Assembly (NCBI RefSeq): GCF_000763945.1
Contig: NZ_JQFJ01000001.1
Location: forward strand, 130,346 to 194,345
Source of the DNA: Sphingopyxis sp. MWB1
GTDB taxonomy: Bacteria > Pseudomonadota > Alphaproteobacteria > Sphingomonadales > Sphingomonadaceae
DNA length: 64,000 bases
Reading direction: 5' to 3'
Shown here: piece by piece, positions 1 to 8,312 of the stretch
Numbering within the stretch: the stretch's first letter is position 1
Layout: the number at the start of each line of letters is the position of its first letter
Notes under the pieces: generated by a model
What the model saw: the letters and a program-made list of their open reading frames with translations, nothing else
Told to the model about the DNA's origin: nothing
The model's database searches: none
Translations under genes and position numbers: made by a program

Positions 1-2
1 AC

Positions 3-1412
3 ATCCGCTATTTCGACCGGCCCGATGCCAAGCATCATGTCTGGGACTATGGCCTGTCAAGCGATGGCGAGCGGCTCTTCATCAGCGGTTCCGACATGGA
101 GGCGAAGGAGCATCGCATCTATGTCTATGACACGGCGACCGGCGCGCGCGAAACCTTCTATCAGCTTCGCGAGCCCAAGCATTTGCGCCCCGACTGGAAA
201 GTCGCCTGGGCGCCCGGCGATGACGGGCTGATCATCCTCACCGACCGCGATGGCTGGCTGCATCTTTATCATCAGCGGGCGGCAGGCGAAGTCCCGCGTG
301 CGATCACCAGCGGCCAATGGGAAATTGCCTCTTTCGACGTCGATAAAAAAGGGCGGCAGATTTATTTCACCGCCAATAAATCGCATCTCGCCGACCGCCA
401 GATTTACCGCGTGCCCGTTGCGGGTGGCGCGGTGGAACGGGTGAGCGCGCCCGCCGCAGGCACGCATGAGCCCGTCTATTCACCCGATTTTCGGCATATC
501 GCCGATTGGTATAGCAATGACGACATGCCGCCCGAGCTTTTCCTTGTCGATACGGGCAAGCCGGGGCAGGCCAAACAGCTCACCAAATCGCCCCAGCCCG
601 ATTTCTACAAACAGACGTGGGCGAATATCGGCTATGTCGAATTTCCGAGCCATGTCGATGGCACCAATCTGGTTGCGCGGCTCAGCCTTCCCGCCAATTA
701 TGATCCGGCGAAACGCTATCCGGTCATCGTCGGATCGGTCTATTCGGACGCGGTTCGCAACCAATGGGGCGGGCGCCGCGCGCATCCGACCTGGGGCCTC
801 GACCAATATTTTGTCGGGCAGGGCTATATTGTCCTGAACGTCAACATCCGCGGCTCATGGGGGCAGGGACGCGAGCATAATCAAAGCCAGTATCACAGCT
901 ATGGCGAAACCGACATCAACGACCTGGAAAGCGGCGTCCGTTTCCTGATCGACAAGGGCTATGCCGATCCGAAACGCATCGGCATCTGGGGGTCGAGCTA
1001 TGGCGGGCTGATGACGATCATGTCACTTTCCAAAAAGCCCGGCCTCTATGCTGCGGGCATTGCCGGGGCGCCCGCTACCAATGTCTGGCACGCCTATCCG
1101 GGGCAGATGTGGATCATGGGTCCGCCCGAAGGTGCCGACATGCCCGCGCGCTATGAAGCGCAATCGGCACTTTATCAGGCGCATGGCATCAAGGATCCGC
1201 TGATGATCATCCATGGCACGCGCGATCCGGTGGTGCTTTATTCGGATACGCTGGCGCTCGTCGATCATATGATCGAGCGCGAACAGATGTTCGAACTGGT
1301 CACCATCCCCGGCGGCAATCATGCCTGGGCCAGTGACACGCTGCCGCAGGCGCGCTTCGCCTTCAAGAAAATGGTCGATTACTTTAATCGCAATGTCAGG
1401 GATCGGAAATAA
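3..1412 (+). CDS. S9 family (prolyl oligopeptidase/DPP-IV type) serine peptidase, 5' partial
   Basis: The reading frame is open from the first base, so the gene starts upstream of the window; 469 residues are visible. The N-terminal part is propeller-like (repeated short beta segments with YDTATG and LTDRDG motifs), as in DPP-IV-type S9 enzymes. The C-terminal alpha/beta hydrolase domain carries the full triad: Ser in WGSSYGG (near base 1000), Asp in HGTRDPV and His in GGNHAW. Family members hydrolyse short peptides, often after proline, usually in the periplasm; a signal peptide cannot be checked because the 5' end is missing. One base separates its stop from the next gene, so it probably heads an operon with DUF885, DUF3830 and a BASS transporter. 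S9 assignment is secure; the substrate is unknown. Confidence 0.93.
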   Translation: MRYFDRPDAKHHVWDYGLSSDGERLFISGSDMEAKEHRIYVYDTATGARETFYQLREPKHLRPDWKVAWAPGDDGLIILTDRDGWLHLYHQRAAGEVPRAITSGQWEIASFDVDKKGRQIYFTANKSHLADRQIYRVPVAGGAVERVSAPAAGTHEPVYSPDFRHIADWYSNDDMPPELFLVDTGKPGQAKQLTKSPQPDFYKQTWANIGYVEFPSHVDGTNLVARLSLPANYDPAKRYPVIVGSVYSDAVRNQWGGRRAHPTWGLDQYFVGQGYIVLNVNIRGSWGQGREHNQSQYHSYGETDINDLESGVRFLIDKGYADPKRIGIWGSSYGGLMTIMSLSKKPGLYAAGIAGAPATNVWHAYPGQMWIMGPPEGADMPARYEAQSALYQAHGIKDPLMIIHGTRDPVVLYSDTLALVDHMIEREQMFELVTIPGGNHAWASDTLPQARFAFKKMVDYFNRNVRDRK

Positions 1413-1413
1413 G

Positions 1414-3087
1414 ATGCTGCGTTCCTTGGCTTCTCTTGTGATGGGCGGTGCCGGTCTGCTCGCGGCGCAAGGCGCGGCGGCAGAGGAAGCGGTGCAACAG
1501 CTTGGCGCCGAATTTTGGGAATGGCGCGCCGCGACGCAGCCCGCGACCAGCGACGATATTCCCCGCATCCTGCGCCCCGATGGCTGGACGCCCGACTGGA
1601 CGCCCAAGGCTGTTGGGGCGCAGAAACAGCGACTTGCAGCCTTTGAGGCGCGGTGGAAAGCGCTCGCGGGGCGTCCTCGCAGCGTCAGCGAGTCGGTCGA
1701 TTACCGTCTTGTGGGCTCGGCGCTCGCCCGGGTGCGCTGGGAAATGGACCATGTCGCTGCGTGGCAGCGCCAGCCCCATTTCTATGTCGCCCAGACGCTC
1801 AACCCGATTTTCGAAGTGCTGCTCCCGCCGCCCCCCGTCGAAAGTGCGCGGATCGACGATGTCATCCGCCACCTCAACAATGCGCCCGCCATTCTCGCGG
1901 CAGGCCGCGCCAATCTCACCGACATGCGCGGTCCTTTCGTCAAGGCGGCGCTCCACCAGATTGGAGCGGTTCCTGTCAGCGTAAACGGCATGATCGAAGG
2001 GTTGAAACCCTATGCGAGCGCGCGGCAGCGGAAACTTCTGGCCGTCGCTGGAACCCGGGCTTTGGCGGCCTTCGCGGATTTTGAGACTCATCTCCAATCA
2101 CGTTCCGTGGCACTTTCGCAAACAACCGCGGTCGGGCGGGAGAGTTATATTTTCTTTCTGCGTAACGTCGCGCTTTATCCCTATTCGCCCGAGGAATTGC
2201 TGGTCATGGGCCGCCAGGAATGGGCGCGGTCGGTGCTGTTCGAGGAGCTGGAGCGGAACCGGAATGCCGGGGTTCCCGAACTGCCGATTGCTGCCTCGAT
2301 CGAGGATGTCATCGCTAAACTCGACGCCGACGAGCGCAAGGTGCGCCAGTTTCTGCGCGACAAGAAGCTGCTCACCATCCCCGACTGGGCTGGCCATTAT
2401 AAAGCCCAGCCTTTTCCCGCCTATCTGGCGCCGATCGGCTGGCTGGGGCGGACGTTCGACCTCACCGACCGCGCGCGCGTCGGGCAGGATGCGACCGTTT
2501 ATCTTCCCGAACCCTCGCCCTCGCTCGGCTATTTCAACCTGTCGATCACGCGCGACCCGCGTCCAATCATCGTCCATGAAGGGGTGCCGGGCCATTATTT
2601 CCAGCTTGCGCTGGGGTGGAAGCACCCCAATCCCCTGCGCCGCCATTATTATGACAGCGGCGCCAATGAAGGCACCGGCTTCTATGCCGAGGAAATGATG
2701 CTGCAGGCCGGGCTGTGGGCCGACGACCCCAAATCGCGCGAGATCATCTATAATTTCGCGCGCGCGCGCGCCTTGCGGGTCGAGGTCGATGTAAAGCTCG
2801 CCCTTGGCGAATTCAGCATCGACGAAGCCGCCGATTATCTCGAGGCCATGGTGCCGATGGACCGCGCGACCGCCGAAGAGGAAGCCGTCTTCTTCGCCGC
2901 CGCCCCGGGACAGGCGATCAGTTATCAGATCGGCAAGATGCAGACGGCGGAATTTCTGGCCGAAGCGCGCGTGCGCGAAGGCGCGAAATTCAACCTGCAG
3001 CGCTTCCACGATTATCTCTGGCAAAATGGCAATGTGCCCATTGCGCTCCAGAAGGAAGAATATCTCGCCACGGTTGCGGGCCAGTAG
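1414..3087 (+). CDS. DUF885 family putative metallopeptidase, exported (copy 1)
   Basis: 557 aa. I chose ATG 1414, one base after the preceding stop, because it begins a good signal peptide (MLRSLASLVMGGAGLLAAQG, cleavage after AAA). A longer in-frame start at 1393 would spoil the signal. The DUF885 signature HEGVPGHYFQ (HExxPGH, a zinc-peptidase-like motif) lies about two thirds along, followed by GTGFYAEEM and a C-terminal PGQAISYQIGK motif typical of the family. DUF885 proteins are generally taken to be periplasmic carboxypeptidase-like enzymes, but the reaction is poorly defined. Its place between an S9 peptidase and a transporter suggests work on imported or periplasmic peptides. A second copy lies at 6481-8268. 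Confidence 0.9.
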   Translation: MLRSLASLVMGGAGLLAAQGAAAEEAVQQLGAEFWEWRAATQPATSDDIPRILRPDGWTPDWTPKAVGAQKQRLAAFEARWKALAGRPRSVSESVDYRLVGSALARVRWEMDHVAAWQRQPHFYVAQTLNPIFEVLLPPPPVESARIDDVIRHLNNAPAILAAGRANLTDMRGPFVKAALHQIGAVPVSVNGMIEGLKPYASARQRKLLAVAGTRALAAFADFETHLQSRSVALSQTTAVGRESYIFFLRNVALYPYSPEELLVMGRQEWARSVLFEELERNRNAGVPELPIAASIEDVIAKLDADERKVRQFLRDKKLLTIPDWAGHYKAQPFPAYLAPIGWLGRTFDLTDRARVGQDATVYLPEPSPSLGYFNLSITRDPRPIIVHEGVPGHYFQLALGWKHPNPLRRHYYDSGANEGTGFYAEEMMLQAGLWADDPKSREIIYNFARARALRVEVDVKLALGEFSIDEAADYLEAMVPMDRATAEEEAVFFAAAPGQAISYQIGKMQTAEFLAEARVREGAKFNLQRFHDYLWQNGNVPIALQKEEYLATVAGQ

Positions 3088-3102
3088 GGAAGAGGGAAGA
3101 AG

Positions 3103-3582
3103 ATGCGACTTATTCGACTGATCGAGCCGCAATCGGGGCTTTCGGCCCGGTGCCAGCTTCTCGAAGACAAGGCGCCCGCCTCGTCGGCTTTCCTCTGGGA
3201 CCTTGCAACCCGCAAGGCCTCGTTCGAGGCGATGCACGCCATCTGGACCGGGCCCGAAATCTCGGTTCCCATGCCGGCCTCGACTTTGCCGCAAGGCATG
3301 GCGACCCCCGCCATCCCCGCGGAAAATGCGACGGCTTATCCCGATGTGGGCGATATCGTTCTCGCCTATCTTGCGGCGGGCAGCACCAAGGGACTGCCGC
3401 CGGGCGAATTTTACGACATCGGCCTTTTCTATGGGCCGGGCGGGCGCCTCCTGATGCCTTTCGGCTGGCTTCAGGCCAATGTCGCGGCGCGCATCCTTGA
3501 TGAGGATCTGGAGAAGGCGCAGGCCGATTGCCGGACCATTCGCCGCAACGGCGCCTGCACCCTGTCGCTTGAAACGGCATAG
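3103..3582 (+). CDS. DUF3830 family protein (cyclophilin-like fold)
   Basis: 159 aa, beginning MRLIRLIEPQ. Motifs fit DUF3830: TAYPDVGDIVLAYL in the middle and an FYDIGLFYGPGGRLL stretch, ending in a helical tail with two cysteines. There is no signal peptide, so it is likely cytoplasmic. The family is related to cyclophilin-like proteins, has no established reaction, and is often found beside amidases, hydrolases and amino-acid catabolic genes. Here it sits 15 bases after DUF885 and 11 bases before a BASS transporter, with an AGGGAAGA ribosome site before ATG 3103. It may bind or modify a small acid used by this operon; that is inference. Confidence 0.75.
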   Translation: MRLIRLIEPQSGLSARCQLLEDKAPASSAFLWDLATRKASFEAMHAIWTGPEISVPMPASTLPQGMATPAIPAENATAYPDVGDIVLAYLAAGSTKGLPPGEFYDIGLFYGPGGRLLMPFGWLQANVAARILDEDLEKAQADCRTIRRNGACTLSLETA

Positions 3583-3593
3583 GGGCGGGCGGC

Positions 3594-4493
3594 GTGAGCT
3601 ATGACCAACTGATGGCGCTGCTGGGTGACTGGCTGCTTCCCGGCTCGCTCGTCGCGATTATGGCTTCGATGGGCCTGTCGCTGACCCCCGATGATTTCCG
3701 CCAGGTGTTCCGCAACAAGAGGGCGTTGATTTTCGGCGTCTGCTCGATGCTTGTCGTGCCGCCGCTGATCGGCATTTCTCTTGCTCTCACCGTGGCACCG
3801 ACGGCGGCGCTGGCGGTCGGCTTCGTGCTGCTCGCCACGACACCGGGCGGCATGCTCTCCAACCTGTTTACCGACATGGCGAAGGGCGATCTTGCGCTTT
3901 CCATGTCGCTGACCTTGCTGGTCAGTATGCTCTATATCTTTCTCGTCCCCTTTTACGCCCATTTCGCGTTGCTGCATTTCATGGGGCTGGAAACCGAAGT
4001 GCGCGTGCCGCTGGGCGCCTTTTTCTGGAATATTTTCTCGATCACGCTGCTGCCCGCCACCATCGGCTTCCTGATCCGTATGGCGCGGCCGCGTCTTGCC
4101 ATCGCTGCCAAACGTCATCTGAAGCGGCTTGCGACCATCGTGCTGTTCAGCTCCTTTGGCGTGATCCTCTTTGACCAGCTACCTGTGCTTCGCGAAAATC
4201 TGGGAGCGCTGCTCTGGATCACCGTCGCGCTCAATCTGATCATGGTGGTGGTCGTCACCTCGATCGCCCGCTTTGCCGGTTTTTCGAAGCGCGAGAATAT
4301 AGCCATCGGGGTCGAACATCTGATGCGGCAAGAAGGGACGGCCATCTTCATCGCCGTTTCCATCGTCGGCAATAATGAAATGTCGCTGCCGATGATCATG
4401 AACACGCCGATAGCGCTTTGTTTTGTCATCGCTTTTGTTGCCTGGGCCCGGCCGAGATCGGCGCGGGGGGATCCGGTGGGTGCGCGCATCTGA
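3594..4493 (+). CDS. BASS family (bile acid:sodium symporter-like) transporter
   Basis: 299 aa, GTG start at 3594 (MSYDQLMALLG). There are about nine hydrophobic segments, beginning at WLLPGSLVAIMASMGLSL, with the motif TTPGGMLSNLFTDMAKGD that matches the sodium-site region of the bile-acid/sodium symporter superfamily. The C-terminal half contains EHLMRQEGTAIFIA, also typical. Family members move organic anions (bile acids, pyruvate, pantoate, other carboxylates) with sodium. Its position in an operon of peptidases and an amine oxidase suggests uptake or efflux of a carboxylate or amino-acid derivative. The substrate cannot be read from sequence. Confidence 0.85.
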   Translation: MSYDQLMALLGDWLLPGSLVAIMASMGLSLTPDDFRQVFRNKRALIFGVCSMLVVPPLIGISLALTVAPTAALAVGFVLLATTPGGMLSNLFTDMAKGDLALSMSLTLLVSMLYIFLVPFYAHFALLHFMGLETEVRVPLGAFFWNIFSITLLPATIGFLIRMARPRLAIAAKRHLKRLATIVLFSSFGVILFDQLPVLRENLGALLWITVALNLIMVVVVTSIARFAGFSKRENIAIGVEHLMRQEGTAIFIAVSIVGNNEMSLPMIMNTPIALCFVIAFVAWARPRSARGDPVGARI

Positions 4494-4533
4494 CCCCGTA
4501 AAATTGATATAAATCCGGAAAAATACCGGAAAA

Positions 4534-5925
4534 TTGCAGGAAGTTCGATCATATGATGTTGTCCCGAGCAACGGGCTTCACCGGGATGATGCGCGGCGCC
4601 TTTTCGTCGGCACGGGTGCGGTGATGTTGCATTCCTCTTTTGCCGCCGCCGAGGCGCGGCCCGCGATTACCCCGCCGCTGTGGACCGAAACCGCCGCGCC
4701 AGCACCGCGCCTTGCCTCGCTGAAAGGCGATGTCGAAACCGATATATTGGTGATCGGCGGCGGCATTGCGGGGCTGACCACGGCGCTGCATCTGGCCGAG
4801 GCGGGGGCCGATGTGCTGCTGCTCGAACGCGGTCAGCCCGGCGACGGAGCGACCGGGCAGAGCGGCGGCCTCGTCGCGCCCGATTATATCCGCCATTCGC
4901 CGGAAACGATCCGCAGCGTGCTGGGCGGCGAAGCGGGCGAACGGATGACGCGGATGATCGGTCGGTCGGCGCGCCAGACCTTTGACCTGATCGAGCGCCA
5001 CGCCATCGAATGCGAGGCGCGGCAGGACGGATTTTACACCCCGGCGCATACGGGCGCCCTGGTGGAAGCGCAGCGCGGTATCGCCAATCAATGGCGCGCG
5101 CGCGGTTACAAGGTCGGCTTTGTCGAAGGCGCCGATGCGCGCCGTCGCTTTGGTTCCGACCGATATTGCGGCGCGCTTCATTTCGAGGAGGGCGGCAGCC
5201 TCAATCCGCTCGGCTATGCGCGCGGCCTTGCGCGCGCGGCGGCGGAAAAGGGTGCGCGCATCTGTGTCGAAACCCCGGTCGATGCCCTGACGCGAACGGG
5301 CGGGCGCTGGGTCGCGCGCACCGCGCGCGGCAGTGTCACCGCACGGCGACTGGTGCTGGCGGCCAATGGCGGCAATGCCGCGCTTCACCCGGCACTGCGC
5401 CGGACCGCCCTGCCGCTTAATGTGTTCCAGTTCGCCAGCGCGCCGCTACCCGAAGCGGTGCGGCGCGAGATATTGCCGCGCGGCGGCGGCTTTACCGACA
5501 AACGCCCCTATCTTTTTACCGCGCGGATCGACCCCGCGGGTCATATGGTGTCGGCCTTTCCCATGTCCTTTCTCGTGCGCGGGGCAGCGCGCTGTCACCG
5601 CGAGGCGAAACGGCGGCTCGCGCAGCATTTTGCCAGCTTGAACCAAGCCGAGATTAATTATCTGTGGCACGGCGTCGCCTGGGTAAACACCTCTTTTCTG
5701 CCCGAAATTTACGATCTGGGAGAGGATGCGCTGGCGATACAGGCGTGCAATGGAAGGGGTATCGCCACCAACACCGCCATCGGCATCGAAGTCGCGGCGG
5801 CGCTGGCCAGCGGTGACGACAAACTATTGTCGGTTCGTCCGCGCGCGCCCGTTCCCATTCGCTTTCATGCGGGCGCGACGCTGCTGCCCCAATGGTTGAT
5901 GACGCTTGCCTATCTGTCGAACTGA
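4534..5925 (+). CDS. FAD-dependent amine/amino-acid oxidoreductase (DAO family, PuuB-like) with Tat-like leader
   Basis: 463 aa if read from TTG 4534. The Rossmann FAD motif DILVIGGGIAGLTTALHL is at about residue 70, followed by ERGQPGDGATGQSGG. The C-terminal region carries ACNGRGIATNTAIGIEVA, as in gamma-glutamylputrescine oxidase and related DAO enzymes that oxidise amines or D-/N-substituted amino acids to imines and H2O2. The N-terminus has DARRLFVGTGAVML, a twin-arginine-like leader ending in AAAEA, so export is possible. No in-frame ATG precedes that leader; ATG 4624 would remove it, hence the TTG call. It lies 40 bases behind the BASS gene. It may supply 2-oxoacids to the iorAB system nearby (inference). 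Confidence 0.82.
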   Translation: MQEVRSYDVVPSNGLHRDDARRLFVGTGAVMLHSSFAAAEARPAITPPLWTETAAPAPRLASLKGDVETDILVIGGGIAGLTTALHLAEAGADVLLLERGQPGDGATGQSGGLVAPDYIRHSPETIRSVLGGEAGERMTRMIGRSARQTFDLIERHAIECEARQDGFYTPAHTGALVEAQRGIANQWRARGYKVGFVEGADARRRFGSDRYCGALHFEEGGSLNPLGYARGLARAAAEKGARICVETPVDALTRTGGRWVARTARGSVTARRLVLAANGGNAALHPALRRTALPLNVFQFASAPLPEAVRREILPRGGGFTDKRPYLFTARIDPAGHMVSAFPMSFLVRGAARCHREAKRRLAQHFASLNQAEINYLWHGVAWVNTSFLPEIYDLGEDALAIQACNGRGIATNTAIGIEVAAALASGDDKLLSVRPRAPVPIRFHAGATLLPQWLMTLAYLSN

Positions 5926-5932
5926 AAGGCGG

Positions 5933-6403
5933 TCAGGGCACCAGCGGATCGAGATTGTCATAGAGGCGGTGGAGCAGGGCAATCGCCTGTTCAAAATCGC
6001 CTTCCGAAAAATCGGCGACAAGATGGTCGTAGACCGGCGCGGCGGCCGTGCGCGCTTCGGCCAGCTTGGCCCGGCCCGCCGGGGCGAGCGTGACGAGCGT
6101 GACGCGCGTGTCCGCCCCGCTTTTCGCAACCTCGACCAACCCCGCAGCGGTCATGCGCTGAATGATGCGGGTCATCGTCGACAGATTGATCACCGCGGCA
6201 TCGGCAATGTCGCGCGCGCCACGCGGCGATTTTTCGCCGAGGATCATCAGCACGCGCCAGGACGGAATATCCAGCCCGATGGCGCGCAGCCGCGCGTCGA
6301 TGATGATGTTATAGCGGCTGACGAGCCGGTTGAGCAGGTAAAAGGGATAGCGTTCGACGCGAAAGGCGTCCGATCCCGGATTTCCAGACTGAATGGCGTC
6401 CAT
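5933..6403 (-). CDS. MarR family transcriptional regulator (1)
   Basis: 156 aa from ATG 6403; a longer frame to 6454 has no better start. It shows the MarR winged-helix: VERYPFYLLNRLVSRYN dimer helix, then DIPSWRVLMILGEKSPRGARDIADA, the recognition-helix stretch INLSTMTRIIQRM, and a wing with TRVTLVTLAPAGRAKL. Such proteins dimerise and repress neighbouring genes until a small aromatic or phenolic ligand binds. It is transcribed away from the DUF885 gene at 6481, so the 77-base space between them probably holds a shared control region. It ends 7 bases from the convergent FAD oxidoreductase gene. Confidence 0.9.
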   Translation of the reverse strand: MDAIQSGNPGSDAFRVERYPFYLLNRLVSRYNIIIDARLRAIGLDIPSWRVLMILGEKSPRGARDIADAAVINLSTMTRIIQRMTAAGLVEVAKSGADTRVTLVTLAPAGRAKLAEARTAAAPVYDHLVADFSEGDFEQAIALLHRLYDNLDPLVP

Positions 6404-6480
6404 GAACGCCGCTTTAGACCATGCGGCGCGCGTTGCAATGCACGCCGTATCCACAGGGTCCTTGCCGGGGGGAGTTGATC

Positions 6481-8268
6481 ATGCCGCATACAGGAGCTTA
6501 TCTATCGCGCTGCCTTTGCCTCGCGGCGATCACCGCGCTGGCTCTGCCCGGCGCGCTGCCGATCACGGCGGCAATGGCCGCCCCGGCAAGCGCCGTGGAG
6601 CCTCTAAGCCCGGCAGACGGGCTGGCGGCGATCATCGCCGATTATGAGCGTTTTTCCGCTGACTATCCGATGGAAGCGGGCCGCTCCGACCCCGCCTTTG
6701 CGCGCGACCGCTGGCCCGATGAAAGCCCGCCCGCCATGGCAAGGCGCCGCGCCGCGCTGGACGCATTTGCCGCGCGGCTCGATGCGCTTGATCCTGCGGG
6801 CCTGACGGCGGAGGCGCGGATCAACCGCGATTATCTGCGCGCGCTGATCGGGTGGCGGATCGAGGGGATCGACCTTGACGAGCGCCGCTTTGCCTTTGTC
6901 GCGCATGAAGGTTTTTACAACACACCCTATGCCGTGGCGCGGAGCCTGAGGATCGAGAGCGCGAGCGAGGCGCGCGCCTGGGTCGAGCGCATGGGCGGCA
7001 TCACGGCCTATTTCGCGCAGCAGCGCGCCAATCTGGAACGCGGCATCGCCACCGGCTGGACGCACCCCGATGTCGTGATCGACGTCGCCGTCGCGGTGCT
7101 CGACAAGCAGATCGCCCGCGCCCCCGCGGACGATCCGATGGTCGAACCGCTCGCCCCCTATCCCGCAGAGGCCGCCCGGGCCGCCGCGCTGATCGAGCGC
7201 GAGATCCGGCCCGTGCAGCGCGCCCTGCGCGCCTATATCGACGGGTCTTATCGCGCCCATGCGCGCGACGCGCTGGGCATAGCGGCGGTTCCCGGCGGAC
7301 GCGCCTATTATGATTTTCTGCTGCGCTATTACACCACCACCGACTTGTCGGCGGAGGAAATCCACCGCATGGGCCTGTCCGAAGTTGCGCGCATCCGCGC
7401 CGAGATGGACAAGGTGATCGCCTCCACCGGATTTGACGGCAGTTTTGCCGACTGGCTCCATTTTCTGCGGAGCGATCCGCGCTTTTACGCGACAAGCCGC
7501 GAAGGACTGATCGAAAAATATGCCGCCGCGACAAAGCGCATCGACGGTGTGTTGCCCCGCTATTTTTCGGTGCTGCCGCGCCAGCCCTTCACCATCATTC
7601 CCGTCCCGCGCGAGCTGGAGGAAGGCTATACGACGGCACGCGGCGGCGGGGGCGGCGATTTCGCCAAGGGCTTTGCCGGAACCTTCGTCGTCAACACCTC
7701 GCATCTCGACCAGCGGCCGCTGTATGAAGTGCCCGCGCTCAGCCTGCATGAAGCCGCGCCGGGGCATCATACCCATGCGGCGCTCAATCGCGAGAATGGG
7801 CAGCTTCCCTCCTTCCGCCGCGCAGGCGACCTGCTCGCCTTTCGCGAAGGCTGGGCGCTTTATGCCGAACGGCTGGGGCATGAAATGGGCGTGTACCGCG
7901 ATGCCTTTGAAAAATTCGGCAGTCTTTCGACCGAAATGTGGCGCGCCTGCCGCATGGTGGTCGATACCGGTATTCATGTCATGGGGTGGAGCTATGACCG
8001 GGCGCGGCGCTGTTTTTCCGACAATACGGCGCTTGCCGACGTCAATATCGACACCGAACTCGCCCGCTATATCGGCGCGCCGGGCGGGGCGGTCGCCTAT
8101 AAGGTCGGCGAGCTCAAAATCGTCGAAATGCGCCGGCGGGCCGAAGCCGCGCTGGGCGATGGCTTTGACATCCGCGCCTTTCACGACCTGATATTGGCGC
8201 AGGGCCAATTGCCGATGACCTTGCTGGAACAGAAAATCGACCGCTGGATCGCCGCCGGCGGACGATAG
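6481..8268 (+). CDS. DUF885 family putative metallopeptidase, exported (copy 2)
   Basis: 595 aa from ATG 6481, preceded by GGGGGGAGTTGATC. A signal peptide is visible (CLCLAAITALALPGALPITA, cleavage after AMAA). The family motif HEAAPGHHTH (HExxPGH) is near residue 425 and the C-terminal part has PGGAVAYKVGELK, equivalent to the conserved quality motif of copy 1. The two copies differ clearly in sequence and are not a recent duplication. Probably a periplasmic peptidase under control of the divergent MarR gene. It converges with iorB. Confidence 0.9.
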   Translation: MPHTGAYLSRCLCLAAITALALPGALPITAAMAAPASAVEPLSPADGLAAIIADYERFSADYPMEAGRSDPAFARDRWPDESPPAMARRRAALDAFAARLDALDPAGLTAEARINRDYLRALIGWRIEGIDLDERRFAFVAHEGFYNTPYAVARSLRIESASEARAWVERMGGITAYFAQQRANLERGIATGWTHPDVVIDVAVAVLDKQIARAPADDPMVEPLAPYPAEAARAAALIEREIRPVQRALRAYIDGSYRAHARDALGIAAVPGGRAYYDFLLRYYTTTDLSAEEIHRMGLSEVARIRAEMDKVIASTGFDGSFADWLHFLRSDPRFYATSREGLIEKYAAATKRIDGVLPRYFSVLPRQPFTIIPVPRELEEGYTTARGGGGGDFAKGFAGTFVVNTSHLDQRPLYEVPALSLHEAAPGHHTHAALNRENGQLPSFRRAGDLLAFREGWALYAERLGHEMGVYRDAFEKFGSLSTEMWRACRMVVDTGIHVMGWSYDRARRCFSDNTALADVNIDTELARYIGAPGGAVAYKVGELKIVEMRRRAEAALGDGFDIRAFHDLILAQGQLPMTLLEQKIDRWIAAGGR

Positions 8269-8312
8269 GGGCGACATCGAGCCACCCTGCGGCCGGACCC
8301 ACCTACGAGGGA

